DNA of 64,000 bases, taken from the NCBI RefSeq assembly GCF_006716115.1, contig NZ_VFOO01000001.1, positions 930,001-994,000 of the forward strand, read 5' to 3'. Shown here in pieces: positions 8,926 to 17,117 of the stretch. The notes below the pieces were generated by a model, which saw only the letters and a list, made by a program, of their open reading frames with translations, was not told the origin of the DNA and searched no databases. The translations under genes were made by a program, and so were the position numbers. Numbering within the stretch: position 1 is the first letter of the stretch; every line of letters starts with the position of its first letter. The DNA is from Subtercola boreus. GTDB taxonomy: Bacteria; Actinomycetota; Actinomycetes; Actinomycetales; Microbacteriaceae.

Positions 8926-9835
8926 GGGCCAGGGCGCTCCACGCCCCCGCGATCTCGCCGGCGAGGCGCACGTTGTTGCGGGCGATGTCGAGGTTGACCT
9001 CGAGGCTCCGGCCACCGGATGCTCCCACGATGTAAGAGAGCAGGAAGGGTGTCACGGCCTTGCCCCGGATGCCCTGCGCATCGGCTTCGGCCAGCGCTTC
9101 GAGCAGCACACGGTCGTGCTCCTCGGGGACCCACTGCAGCTCGGGCGGGAGCGGGTTGGCGACGATGATTCCCTGGCCGTGGCCGAGGGCGTCCTGGCTC
9201 TGCATGACGCGCGCGATCTCGGCGGCCGAGTCGACGGACCAGTCGATCTGCTCTCCTGACTCGGTGAGCCAGAAGCTCGGGAAGTTCGTCGTGCGGTAGC
9301 CGACGACCGGCACGCTAAGTGTCTCGAGCCGCTCGAGGGTGCCGGCGATGTCGAGCACGCTCTTCACACCGGCGGCGACGACAGTCACGCCGGCGAGGGC
9401 GAGCGAGCTGAGGTCGGCCGACTCGTCGAAAGTCGCGCTGGCACCGCGGTGCACGCCACCGAGCCCGCCGGTCGCGAAGACCCGTACGCCCGCCTTGCCC
9501 GCCAGGTACGCCGTCGCTGCGACGGTGGTTGCTCCGCTGATGCCCTTGGCGGCGATGATCGGCAGGTCGCGCACACTGGCCTTCACCATGTCCTCGTTCG
9601 CGATCCGAGCCACGCCGTCAGCGTCGAGACCGATGCGCGGAATGCCGTCGAGGACGGCGATGGTGGCCGGGGTGACGCCCGCGTCGAGCAGGATCTGCTC
9701 GAACTCCTGGGCCGCTTCGAGGTTCCGCGGGCGGGGGAGCCCGTGCGAGATGATCGTCGACTCGAGGGCGACGACGGGGCGGCCGTGCTGCAGGGCATCC
9801 GCTACGGCGTCGGAGACAAGGAAGGGCTGGGGCAT
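8918..9835 (-). CDS. psuG: Pseudouridine-5'-phosphate glycosidase
   Basis: A 305-residue enzyme from the ATG at 9835, the usual family length. It reversibly splits the C-C glycosidic bond of pseudouridine 5'-phosphate into uracil and ribose 5-phosphate. ALESTIISHGLPRPRNLE near residue 20 includes the conserved glutamate; FATGGLGGVHRGA, the catalytic-lysine region AAGVKSVLDI and NPLPPE match the family. First gene of a psuG-psuK pair for salvage of the modified nucleoside. It is divergently transcribed from the UPF0303 gene 46 bases away. Confidence 0.95.
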   Translation of the reverse strand: MPQPFLVSDAVADALQHGRPVVALESTIISHGLPRPRNLEAAQEFEQILLDAGVTPATIAVLDGIPRIGLDADGVARIANEDMVKASVRDLPIIAAKGISGATTVAATAYLAGKAGVRVFATGGLGGVHRGASATFDESADLSSLALAGVTVVAAGVKSVLDIAGTLERLETLSVPVVGYRTTNFPSFWLTESGEQIDWSVDSAAEIARVMQSQDALGHGQGIIVANPLPPELQWVPEEHDRVLLEALAEADAQGIRGKAVTPFLLSYIVGASGGRSLEVNLDIARNNVRLAGEIAGAWSALARE

Positions 9836-9868
9836 CGTGGCTCGGATCTTTCTGTTCGTGCGAGGTTC

Positions 9869-9874
9869 TAGGCT
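9869..9874 (+). promoter_or_regulatory. -10 box TAGGCT of a leaderless start
   Basis: TAGGCT ends 7 bases before the ATG at 9882, with no Shine-Dalgarno sequence. It lies inside the 46-base divergent region shared with psuG. Confidence 0.5.
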
Positions 9875-9881
9875 GGGGACT

Positions 9882-10373
9882 ATGCCTACCAGCGATTCTG
9901 CCATCCTCGAAGAAGCCGAACGTCTGGAACGACTTCGCGCACGAGAGCGGGCGGTGCAGTTCGAGTCGTTCGACCACGACGATGCCTTCTCGCTGGGTTC
10001 CGCCCTCCGCGACAAGGCGATCGAGGGTGACCTGCCGATCGCGATCGCCGTCGTCTTCGGCGACCAGCGGGTCTTCCACGCGGGGATGCCCGGAGCCTCG
10101 GCCGACAATGACGACTGGTTGGAGCGCAAGTTCCGCGTCGTGCGTCGCTACGGCGAATCCTCCCTGGTCATAGGCACACTGTTCCGGTCGCGCGGCACGA
10201 CGTTCGAACTGTCGTCGAGGCTCGACTCAGGCGTGTTCGCGGCCCACGGCGGCGCGGTACCGATCTTCGTGCGGGGCTCGCTCGTCGGTGCCGCGGGCGT
10301 CTCCGGTCTCGCGCAGATCGACGACCACGAGCTCGTGCTCAGCGCCCTCGAACGGTTGCAGGGCGAGCAGTGA
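9882..10373 (+). CDS. UPF0303 / heme-degrading-domain protein
   Basis: A 163-residue protein of the UPF0303 type (HbpS-like GlcG fold). The recognisable features are an N-terminal helix with EEAERLERLRARERAVQF, then AFSLGSALRDKA, a central KFRVVRRYGESSL and the C-terminal GGAVPIFVRG...VGAAGVSGL motif of GlcG/HbpS proteins. Heme binding or degradation is suggested for relatives; no substrate is evident here. The ATG at 9882 fits the leaderless promoter just upstream. Confidence 0.85.
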   Translation: MPTSDSAILEEAERLERLRARERAVQFESFDHDDAFSLGSALRDKAIEGDLPIAIAVVFGDQRVFHAGMPGASADNDDWLERKFRVVRRYGESSLVIGTLFRSRGTTFELSSRLDSGVFAAHGGAVPIFVRGSLVGAAGVSGLAQIDDHELVLSALERLQGEQ

Positions 10374-10383
10374 GCGGGATGCG

Positions 10384-10872
10384 GTGACGAAGAAGGAGCG
10401 CGACGACCAGCTTCGCGAGCAGCGGCTCCGCAACGCGCAGCTGCGAAGCCAACCGGCGCGCCCCGCGCAATCGGGCAGGAACGCGCAGTCGGGCAGGAAC
10501 GCGCAGACGGGCAAGAACGCGCGGCAGGGTCAGAAGGCGCAGTCCCGGTACCCGACTTTCACCCGCACAGCACTCGCTCCGGGGCTGTTGGCCGCGGTCA
10601 TCCTGCTCGCCGCCGTCGCGGTGATCGACTCGGGCTGGTTCACGCTCTTCCGGTATGCCATCGCCGTGCTCGCGCTGATCGTCTGCGTGTTCGCCTACCA
10701 GGCGAAGCAGTGGTGGTGGATCGCCGGTCTGGTGCCGATCGCCGTGGTCTGGAACCCCATCTTCCCGCTCGATTTCGCGCCACCGGTCTGGTACGCGCTG
10801 CACCTCGCGGCCGCCATCGTGTTCGTCGCCGCAGGCCTCCTCATCAAGATCCCCGTGTCGAAGGACAAGTAG
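10384..10872 (+). CDS. Small membrane protein, DUF6804-like
   Basis: A 162-residue protein from the GTG at 10384. The first 60 residues are charged and Gln/Arg-rich with an 18-base in-frame repeat (AQSGRN). Four hydrophobic segments follow, including VWNPIFPLDFAPPVWYALH, which resembles the DUF6804 family. No catalytic motif is visible. It lies 10 bases after the UPF0303 gene, so the two are probably cotranscribed. Function unknown; inner-membrane location inferred from hydropathy. Confidence 0.75.
   Translation: MTKKERDDQLREQRLRNAQLRSQPARPAQSGRNAQSGRNAQTGKNARQGQKAQSRYPTFTRTALAPGLLAAVILLAAVAVIDSGWFTLFRYAIAVLALIVCVFAYQAKQWWWIAGLVPIAVVWNPIFPLDFAPPVWYALHLAAAIVFVAAGLLIKIPVSKDK
10465..10518 (+). 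repeat. 18-bp tandem repeat, three units
   Basis: Three head-to-tail copies of GCGCAATCGGGCAGGAAC-like units, plus a degenerate fourth to 10536. They encode repeated AQSGRN hexapeptides in the cytoplasmic N-terminus of the DUF6804-like protein. Confidence 0.85.
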
Positions 10873-10895
10873 CCTGATCTCTCCGCGCGATGCGG

Positions 10896-10901
10896 TAGAA
10901 T
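10896..10901 (+). promoter_or_regulatory. -10 box TAGAAT upstream of the helicase leader
   Basis: A near-consensus TAGAAT. A start about 7 bases downstream would give a roughly 128-base untranslated leader before the helicase ATG. No good -35 hexamer at the expected distance. Confidence 0.5.
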
Positions 10902-10907
10902 AGTCGC

Positions 10908-11035
10908 AGTACCGGTAAACCCGCCGTTGTTTCTGAAAACACAACTGGTCGTGGTCTGTGATCCGGTGCAGGTTCGCGTCACCGGGGTTCCAGCTGGGTC
11001 TGGAAGTCGATGACGCCCCACTCCACAGGAGGAGC
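10908..11035 (+). promoter_or_regulatory. Structured 5' leader of helicase gene, class unknown
   Basis: Consecutive stem-loops can be drawn by hand. GTTGT/ACAAC spans 10926-10945. CCGGTG (10963-10968) pairs with CACCGG (10980-10985) around an 11-base loop. TTCCAG (10988-10993) pairs with CTGGAA (11000-11005) around a 6-base loop. The ribosome site AGGAGGAG (11027-11034) follows 21 bases later. I recognise no known riboswitch class. A leader of this length with two perfect 6-bp stems suggests post-transcriptional control, but this is inference. Confidence 0.45.
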
Positions 11036-13174
11036 ATGTCACGATCAGGCGTTCGCCGGTCCACCCGCACGGTCGACAACACCGGCCTCATCCCGATCCT
11101 CGCCCGCAAGGTGCGCGAGGTCGAGGCTGCCGCCCAGAGGGGCAAGGTCGTTCCCTCGAACCGCACCAAGTTCCTCGTCGTCGCCCTGCTCATGCGCGAG
11201 GAGCGCGCCCGTCTGAAGGGCGACTCCGAGCTGAGTGACGGCGAACGCGCCGAGCAGCTGAAACGCCTCGACGGCATCGCGGGCATCCTCGCCCAGACCG
11301 CAGCGCGCGACACGTCGCTGATCACCCTGCTCGAGAGCGACGTCGCTGTCTCGCCGGTCGCCCAGCGGATGCGCCGCGAATACCTGCTGGATGCCGGGAT
11401 CGAGGTCGAGCCCGAAGAGGAGCTTCCGGCGCCGGCACCCGCCTCACCCTTCGCCACCGCGTTCACTTTCTCGCCCGGTGCGGCCGAGAAGCAGGTCGTC
11501 CCCCAGTCCGTGAAGGCCCGCCAGCTCGCGAACCCCTTCCTCGCGCCCGACTTCAGCGCGGCCACCGCCCACCGGCCCGTCTCCCGCGGCCGTCTGTCGA
11601 GCTGGGAGCTGCTGAGCCCCCTCTACCGCGCGTTCGAGTACGGCTCCGGCGGCTCCGTCGCGAGCATGGAGCTCCCCGAGGCGCCGAAGATCGACCGCAT
11701 CTCGCCTCCCGGCCACGAACTCATGCACCACCAGGCGCGTTTCATCGCAGCCGTCGCGGCCGGGCACCGATCGTTCCTGCTGGCCGACGAGCCCGGTCTC
11801 GGGAAGACCGCGCAGTCGCTGCTGGCCGCCTCCGTCTCCGACTCCTACCCGCTGCTGGCCGTCGTGCCGAACGTCGTGAAGATGAACTGGGCCCGCGAGG
11901 TCGAGATCTGGACGCCGCATCGCCGCGCCACGGTCATCCAGGGCGACGGTGCGAACCTCGACGCCTTCGCCGACGTCGTCATCGTGAACTACGACGTGCT
12001 CGACCGTCACCTCGCCTGGCTCGGCACGCTCGGCTTCAAGGGCATGGTCGTCGACGAGGCGCACTTCATCAAGAACCTCCAGTCGCAGCGCTCGAAGAAC
12101 GTGCTCGCCCTGGCTGAGCGCATCCGCAGGTTCGCGCCCGGCGGCGACCCGCTGATGATGGCCCTCACCGGAACCCCGCTGATCAATGACGTCGACGACT
12201 TCCGTGCCATCTGGCAGCTGCTCGGCTGGATCGACGGCGACAAGCCCACCCCAGAACTCATGGGCAAGCTCGAGGAGACCGGGCTCACCCCGGCCGACTT
12301 CGGCTTCTTCGCCGAGGCCCGCTCCGCTGTCATCGACATGGGCATCGTCCGTCGCAAGAAGGTGGATGTCGCAGCCGACCTGCCCGCAAAGCGCGTGGTC
12401 GACCTGCCGGTCGAACTCGACGACGACCTCGGGCGTTCCATCCGCCAGGCGGAGGCCGAACTCGGCAAACGTCTCGTGACCCGGTACCGCCGCTCGGCGG
12501 CCGGGGCGATGGGATCGGGCTACGACACGTCCGACGGCCCGAACCAGGAGCTCATGCGCCTCGTCGCGAAGGCCGAACTCGAGGAGTCCAAGGCGTCGAC
12601 GACAGGCGAGAACGTCTTCACGATGGTGCGGAAGATCGGCCAGGCCAAGGCCGGCCTCGCCGCCGACTACGCCGCACAGCTGGCCCGATCCGTCGGCAAG
12701 GTGGTGTTCTTCGCCAAGCACATCGACGTGATGGACCAGGCCGAGGAGGCCCTCGCGAAGGCCGGGCTCCGCACGATCTCCATCCGTGGCGACCAGACCG
12801 CGTCGTACCGGCAGACCCAGATCGACGCGTTCAACAACGACGCCGATGTCTCCGTCGCGGTGTGTTCGCTCACCGCGGCCGGCGTGGGGCTGAACCTCCA
12901 GGCGGCGTCGAACGTTGTTCTCGCCGAGCTCTCCTGGACCGCGGCCGAGCAGACCCAGGCGATCGACCGCGTGCACCGCATCGGCCAGGCCGAGCCTGTC
13001 ACGGCCTGGCGCATCATCGCCGCCCAGACGATCGACTCGAAGATCGCCGAACTCATCGACAGCAAGCAGGGTCTCGCCGCCCGGGCGCTCGACGGCTCCG
13101 ACGCGGAGATCACCTCGGGCGACAGCGTGCAGCTCGAAGCGCTCGTCAGCCTGCTCGAAAAGGCGCTCTCATGA
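11036..13174 (+). CDS. SNF2-family DEAD/DEAH-box helicase
   Basis: A 712-residue SF2 ATPase from the ATG at 11036, chosen for the strong AGGAGGAG site just before it. Motif I ADEPGLGKTAQ is near residue 250, motif II VVDEAH near residue 340, motif III ALTGTPLIND follows, and the C-terminal lobe carries GLNLQAASNVVLAE and the SNF2-typical DRVHRIGQ near residue 647. The compact layout resembles SMARCAL1/HepA-like annealing helicases. About 200 N-terminal residues have no recognised domain. The stealth gene starts inside its stop codon (ATGA), so the two are coupled. Role in DNA repair or remodelling is inferred from family only. Confidence 0.92.
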   Translation: MSRSGVRRSTRTVDNTGLIPILARKVREVEAAAQRGKVVPSNRTKFLVVALLMREERARLKGDSELSDGERAEQLKRLDGIAGILAQTAARDTSLITLLESDVAVSPVAQRMRREYLLDAGIEVEPEEELPAPAPASPFATAFTFSPGAAEKQVVPQSVKARQLANPFLAPDFSAATAHRPVSRGRLSSWELLSPLYRAFEYGSGGSVASMELPEAPKIDRISPPGHELMHHQARFIAAVAAGHRSFLLADEPGLGKTAQSLLAASVSDSYPLLAVVPNVVKMNWAREVEIWTPHRRATVIQGDGANLDAFADVVIVNYDVLDRHLAWLGTLGFKGMVVDEAHFIKNLQSQRSKNVLALAERIRRFAPGGDPLMMALTGTPLINDVDDFRAIWQLLGWIDGDKPTPELMGKLEETGLTPADFGFFAEARSAVIDMGIVRRKKVDVAADLPAKRVVDLPVELDDDLGRSIRQAEAELGKRLVTRYRRSAAGAMGSGYDTSDGPNQELMRLVAKAELEESKASTTGENVFTMVRKIGQAKAGLAADYAAQLARSVGKVVFFAKHIDVMDQAEEALAKAGLRTISIRGDQTASYRQTQIDAFNNDADVSVAVCSLTAAGVGLNLQAASNVVLAELSWTAAEQTQAIDRVHRIGQAEPVTAWRIIAAQTIDSKIAELIDSKQGLAARALDGSDAEITSGDSVQLEALVSLLEKALS

Positions 13175-14853
13175 TCGGAAGCACCGCAGCGGGAACGTCC
13201 ACCGGCAGTGCCGCGACTCACAACGTCGCACTCGAGAACAGCCTCGAACCGGAAGCTCCCGAGGAACTCTTCAACCGGGCATCCGGTCACCTCGGCGCAC
13301 CGCGCTCCTGGCCGAAGAGCCACGGCCGCCCCGACGTCGTCGTGCGGAAGGGCCTGCTCGCTCTCATCAACACGACGCTGACGCCGCATGAGGCGATGGT
13401 CGAGGATCTGCTCTTCGTACGCACCGCGCTGCTTGCGGCCGGCATCGAGTTCTTCCTCATCCGCGGCAATGACGAGCGTCCGGTCGTGGTGGTGGATGCT
13501 GCGGCCCGCCGCAAGCTCGAGCGGGCCCTCGCCCTGGCGTGCGAGAACGAGCCGATGTACTCCAAGACGGTCACAGGCAAGAAACTGCCGCCGCTGTTGG
13601 TCAGTACCGGGTCGCTATCGGAGAGCCGCAAGGCGCGCATCTTCCGGCTGTACCGGCCGCGCGTCGAGCCGCAGGGCGGCCTCACCTACGGTTCGTCGAT
13701 CGGCATCGAGCTGCAGCTCTGGAGCTTCGAGGAGGAGAACATCGTCTGCCCCGTGGAGAACTCGCTGACCCGGCGCATCCTGCCGCGCTCCGAAGCGTTC
13801 CCTGCGACAGTCGACCTCTACGACGAGACCTGGAACACCCTCCGCGGCATGTTCGATGTGCAGGCGACCGACGTGGTGTTCGACATCGACATGGTGTTCT
13901 CCTGGGTCGACGGCAACGACATCGAGTACCAGCGCCGGCGCCGTGCACAGGGCAAGGGGTATGTCACCGGCGACGGCGACGATTCGGATGCCCGCTACCG
14001 CCAGATCGACGAGCTGAAGTACGCGCTCCGCTCGGTCTACCTCTTCGCGCCCTGGGTCCGCCGGATCTTCATCGCCACGGACTCCCCGAAACCCGCGTGG
14101 CTCGCCGAGCATCCGCGGGTCACCTTCGTGCCGAGCGAGGAGTTCTTCCGCGACACGAGTGTTCTGCCGACCCACAATTCGCAGGCCGTCGAGAGCCAGC
14201 TGCACCGCATCCCGGGAATCAGCGAGTACTTCCTGTACTCGAACGACGACATGTTCTTCGGCCGCCCCGTGCAGCCCAACATGTTCTTTTCCCCCGGCGG
14301 CGTCACCAAGTTCATCGAGGCGCAGACCCGCATCGGGCTCGGTGAGAACGACCTCGAACGGAGCGGTTTCGAGAACGCCGCGCGGGTCAACCGCAGGCTG
14401 CTCTGGGAGAAGTTCGGGCGGATCATCACCCGGCACCTCGAACACGCTGCGGCCCCGCTCCGCAAGAGCGTGATGCAGGAACTCGAGAACGAGTTCCCCG
14501 AGGACTTCCGCCGCACGGCGGCCAGCCGCTTCCGGTCGAGCACCGACATCTCGGTCACGAACTCGTTCTACCACTACTACGCCCTGATGACGGGGCAGGC
14601 GGTGGTGCAGGAGGCGGCGCGGGTCAAGTACGTCGACACCACGATGCGCTCCGGCCTCGGCCTGCTGCCCGAGATCCTCCGCAAGCGTTCCTTCGACTTC
14701 TTCTGCCTCAACGACGGCAGTTACCCCGAAGTGGATGCCGCGGAGCGCACCGTCCTGGTGCAGGAGTTCCTCGAGCAGTACTTCCCGTTCCCCGCCCCCT
14801 GGGAGGCGGAGCGCGCCGCCGCCGTCGCGTCGGAGTTCGAAGACGCCAGCTGA
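13171..14853 (+). CDS. Stealth-family sugar-phosphate transferase
   Basis: A 560-residue protein from the ATG at 13171. The stealth conserved regions are clear: CR1 IDMVFSWVDGND (about residues 237-248), CR2 with LKYALRSVYLFAPWVRRIF and the YLFYSNDDMFF-like metal site FLYSNDDMFFGRP, CR3 around NRRLLWEKFGR, and CR4 near SFDFFCLNDGSY. Such enzymes transfer hexose-1-phosphate to make phosphodiester-linked capsule or wall polymers. No signal peptide or membrane span. Translationally coupled to the SNF2 helicase. A diverged copy of its last 93 or so codons lies at 16180-16458. Confidence 0.92.
   Translation: MIGSTAAGTSTGSAATHNVALENSLEPEAPEELFNRASGHLGAPRSWPKSHGRPDVVVRKGLLALINTTLTPHEAMVEDLLFVRTALLAAGIEFFLIRGNDERPVVVVDAAARRKLERALALACENEPMYSKTVTGKKLPPLLVSTGSLSESRKARIFRLYRPRVEPQGGLTYGSSIGIELQLWSFEEENIVCPVENSLTRRILPRSEAFPATVDLYDETWNTLRGMFDVQATDVVFDIDMVFSWVDGNDIEYQRRRRAQGKGYVTGDGDDSDARYRQIDELKYALRSVYLFAPWVRRIFIATDSPKPAWLAEHPRVTFVPSEEFFRDTSVLPTHNSQAVESQLHRIPGISEYFLYSNDDMFFGRPVQPNMFFSPGGVTKFIEAQTRIGLGENDLERSGFENAARVNRRLLWEKFGRIITRHLEHAAAPLRKSVMQELENEFPEDFRRTAASRFRSSTDISVTNSFYHYYALMTGQAVVQEAARVKYVDTTMRSGLGLLPEILRKRSFDFFCLNDGSYPEVDAAERTVLVQEFLEQYFPFPAPWEAERAAAVASEFEDAS
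14499..14765 (+). repeat. Direct repeat A, copy 1 (stealth 3' end)
   Basis: 267 bases matching 16179-16445 in the same orientation with four mismatches by eye (about 98.5% identity). Three mismatches are synonymous and one changes Ala to Ser. This copy lies in the intact stealth gene. Confidence 0.95.
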
Positions 14854-14869
14854 CGGACGTCACATGAGG

Positions 14870-14875
14870 TAATCT
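14870..14875 (+). promoter_or_regulatory. -10 box TAATCT of lipoprotein gene
   Basis: TAATCT ends 6 bases before the ATG at 14882, fitting leaderless transcription. It is embedded in a short inverted repeat, ATGAG/CTCAT, at 14864-14878. Confidence 0.45.
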
Positions 14876-14881
14876 CATCTC

Positions 14882-15988
14882 ATGAACCGTCTACGTGAAA
14901 TCTCTGCGCTGCTCTGTGTCGCGACACTGGTGGGTCTCAGCGGATGCGCTGCGCTGAATCGGTCGGCTCCGAACTCGCCGGACACGATACGAACAGTAGC
15001 GCAGGTTGAATCTGCTCAGGGGTCCGTGGGCAGAGTCGCGACACTCGGTACCGACACTTTTGCTGCGACGTGGAGGGGCGCAGTGCTCAAGGTGGACGCT
15101 CGCGGTGCGACGACGCTCCTTCTCCCTTCCATCGGCGAGAACGTCGAACCACTTGACCTGAAGGTAGGTCGTGACGGGACCGGATACGCGCTCTTCGCGC
15201 CCCCGGAGGGGTCATCCTCTGGGGGTGGGATGTGGATTGATCATTTCAGCGCTGACGGGACAGGAGTCTACCAATTCACGACGTTTCCCTCGACAGCCAG
15301 TGTGCGTTCGATCGATTTCGACGCGGCAGGGATGCTCATCACGTGGGTCGGTGACGAGCTGTGGAAGTTCGATTCATCCGGTGATCATGAGACTGTCGTG
15401 CATTCTTCGGTTCGAGTGACCGGAGAGTGGGCGATGGATAACCGTGGAACGACGTTCGAGATCAATTCTGCACCGTCCGGGGGCGGCTCTCGCGACATCC
15501 GGCGCATCACTTCCGCGGGGAAGGAGTCGACCTTCCGAACCTTGCCTCAAGGCTATTCGGCTCAGCGAATACGTATCGGCGATGACGGTGACGTGTACGT
15601 GCTGAGTTCGGGCGACAAGTACGGCCCGGGGATCGATGGAGAGAAGAGTGTCGTGACGCGTTACGACAGTGAGGGAAGTTCGAACTCCTTCACACTGCCA
15701 TATTGGCGCAATCCCGTTTCCGGGGACGGATTCGGTACAGCGCCAGGCGCAACAGATTTCGTCGTTGATTCGGAAGGAGCGATGTACACGGCCAACTTCG
15801 GCCTCAAGGCGGTGTCACGAATTTCGGCTACCGGCGAAGTGACGGCAGAGTTTATCCATTTGGAGAGCGGGAGCCCCTGGAGCCTCGGCTTGAGCGGAGA
15901 TCGACGGTTGTTGATAGCGGCCGTTCCGGATCACGATCGTAACCTGACTTTACCGAGCACGATCTTCGCCTTGGACCTCGAGGGCTAG
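14882..15988 (+). CDS. Secreted lipoprotein, probable beta-propeller
   Basis: A 368-residue predicted lipoprotein. A hydrophobic signal ends in the lipobox LSGC (Cys about residue 22), so the mature protein should be membrane-anchored outside the cell. The remainder has repeating blocks such as VGRDGTGYALF, IDFDAAGMLITWV, IGDDGDVYVLSSG and VDSEGAMYTANFG, the spacing of NHL/SMP-30-like beta-propellers; no catalytic motif is seen. GC content and codon choice are visibly lower than in flanking genes. It occupies the gap between the stealth 3' end and a fragment of the metallophosphoesterase, which suggests acquired DNA. Function unknown. Confidence 0.8.
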   Translation: MNRLREISALLCVATLVGLSGCAALNRSAPNSPDTIRTVAQVESAQGSVGRVATLGTDTFAATWRGAVLKVDARGATTLLLPSIGENVEPLDLKVGRDGTGYALFAPPEGSSSGGGMWIDHFSADGTGVYQFTTFPSTASVRSIDFDAAGMLITWVGDELWKFDSSGDHETVVHSSVRVTGEWAMDNRGTTFEINSAPSGGGSRDIRRITSAGKESTFRTLPQGYSAQRIRIGDDGDVYVLSSGDKYGPGIDGEKSVVTRYDSEGSSNSFTLPYWRNPVSGDGFGTAPGATDFVVDSEGAMYTANFGLKAVSRISATGEVTAEFIHLESGSPWSLGLSGDRRLLIAAVPDHDRNLTLPSTIFALDLEG

Positions 15989-16179
15989 GCGCGTTGTGCG
16001 GCGGGGGTCAGTGCCGGGACGACGAGGGGTTCTTCGGGCGTGACCGGTGCGGCGGCGGGCGGTGCGAAGGCGACGCCGGCCTTGTCGAGGATCGCGGCGG
16101 TCTCTGCGGCGCTGGTGTAGGAGACCTGTGCGTAATGACCGATCGGCACGATCGAGCGCGGCACGGTGTTCTCGTAGAC
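15985..16179 (-). pseudogene. 3' fragment of metallophosphoesterase gene (duplicate)
   Basis: On the minus strand this encodes the last 60 or so residues of the phosphoesterase at 17118-18065 ([20 protein letters not shown] onward). It has no catalytic motifs and no start of its own. The C-terminal few residues and stop differ from the intact gene. It shares its stop region with the end of the lipoprotein gene and is cut abruptly at about 16179, where the stealth fragment begins on the opposite strand. Confidence 0.9.
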
Positions 16180-16180
16180 G
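16006..16180 (-). repeat. Direct repeat B, copy 1 (phosphoesterase 3' end)
   Basis: 175 bases matching 17139-17313 in the same orientation, with about eight mismatches by eye (about 95% identity). Most are synonymous, apart from a Leu-His to Pro-Arg change next to the junction. Confidence 0.93.
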
Positions 16181-16458
16181 AGGACTTCCGCCGCACGGCG
16201 GCCAGCCGCTTCCGGTCGAGCACCGACATCTCGGTCACGAACTCGTTCTACCACTACTACGCCCTGATGACGGGGCAGGCGGTGGTGCAGGAGTCGGCGC
16301 GGGTCAAATACGTCGACACCACGATGCGCTCCGGCCTCGGCCTGCTGCCCGAGATCCTCCGCAAGCGTTCCTTCGACTTCTTCTGCCTCAACGACGGCAG
16401 CTACCCCGAAGTGGATGCCGCGGAGCGCACCGTTCTGGTGCAGGAAGATGCCAGCTGA
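16180..16458 (+). pseudogene. 3' fragment of stealth gene (duplicate with 75-base deletion)
   Basis: Encodes EDFRRTAASRFRSSTDIS... through TVLVQEDAS, the end of the stealth protein. It lacks the 25 codons that in the intact gene lie at 14766-14840 and is in frame to the stop. The deletion sits between short GA matches. The conserved CR4 segment is present but CR1-CR3 are absent, so no enzyme can be made. It begins at the junction with the phosphoesterase fragment. Confidence 0.92.
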
Positions 16459-16500
16459 GCGCTCACACGGCGAAACGGGCCTGGGTGGTGCAGGCCGGAA

Positions 16501-17028
16501 TCACAGTCCACCGTTGCCGCTGCGAGTGACCACTGTCGCATCGATGTACATGAAGACACCCCAACCGCGGTAAGCCACAGTAGTGCCGTTTGAGGGAAAG
16601 AAGACCGACCTACCAGGCAATGAGTCTACGAGCGTCAGCGTGCAGAACTTACCGCTGTCGGATGCCGGTAGTGTCGTCCAGGCCTGAAGATCACGCCAAG
16701 ACGTGGGATTTGGGCTTGTCGAGAGTCTGGCCCAACTTCCGCCTTCGCAGCTGATCGAGCCAGAGACCTCGGTGATCCAACCGAGGTCGGGGTCGGGGTC
16801 GTACGAGTTAGGGCGGCCGTCACTGGCGATGTCCAGCCGGATGGATATTGGGAGAGCGGGATTTGCGTGCTGATCTGGGGCTTTGAATGTGATGGTCGTC
16901 GTGGTTCCGGCAACCGCGGGGGCTGGCTCGGCCGAGGCGGATGAGGCGGTACCGACGGCGAGGCCAGCTGCGAGGGTGAGGGCAGTGGCGGCCGCGGTGA
17001 GGGTACGGCGTGAAGCTTGTGTGAACAT
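16501..17028 (-). CDS. Small secreted protein of unknown function
   Basis: A 175-residue protein from the ATG at 17028, chosen because AGGAGG lies 6 bases upstream. An Arg-containing signal peptide ends near TASSASAEPAPA (about residue 34), so the product should be exported by Sec. The mature part is rich in Ser, Thr, Asp and Pro, has two cysteines (SISCEGG and KFCTLTL) that could form a disulfide, and reads as a beta-rich domain. I recognise no family. Lower GC than neighbours. It lies between the stealth fragment and the intact phosphoesterase, so it appears to be a second insert at the same site. Confidence 0.78.
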   Translation of the reverse strand: MFTQASRRTLTAAATALTLAAGLAVGTASSASAEPAPAVAGTTTTITFKAPDQHANPALPISIRLDIASDGRPNSYDPDPDLGWITEVSGSISCEGGSWARLSTSPNPTSWRDLQAWTTLPASDSGKFCTLTLVDSLPGRSVFFPSNGTTVAYRGWGVFMYIDATVVTRSGNGGL

Positions 17029-17117
17029 GAGTGGTCCTCCTATGTTGTTGTTCACAGGAGGAGATGCCGATCACGGGCATCCATTACGCTGCTTTCGCAA
17101 AAAGTTTGCGAATGAGT

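Noticed and set aside
14854-17117. Prophage or insertion sequence
   Set aside because: No integrase, transposase or terminal inverted repeats were found; the repeats are copies of host gene ends.
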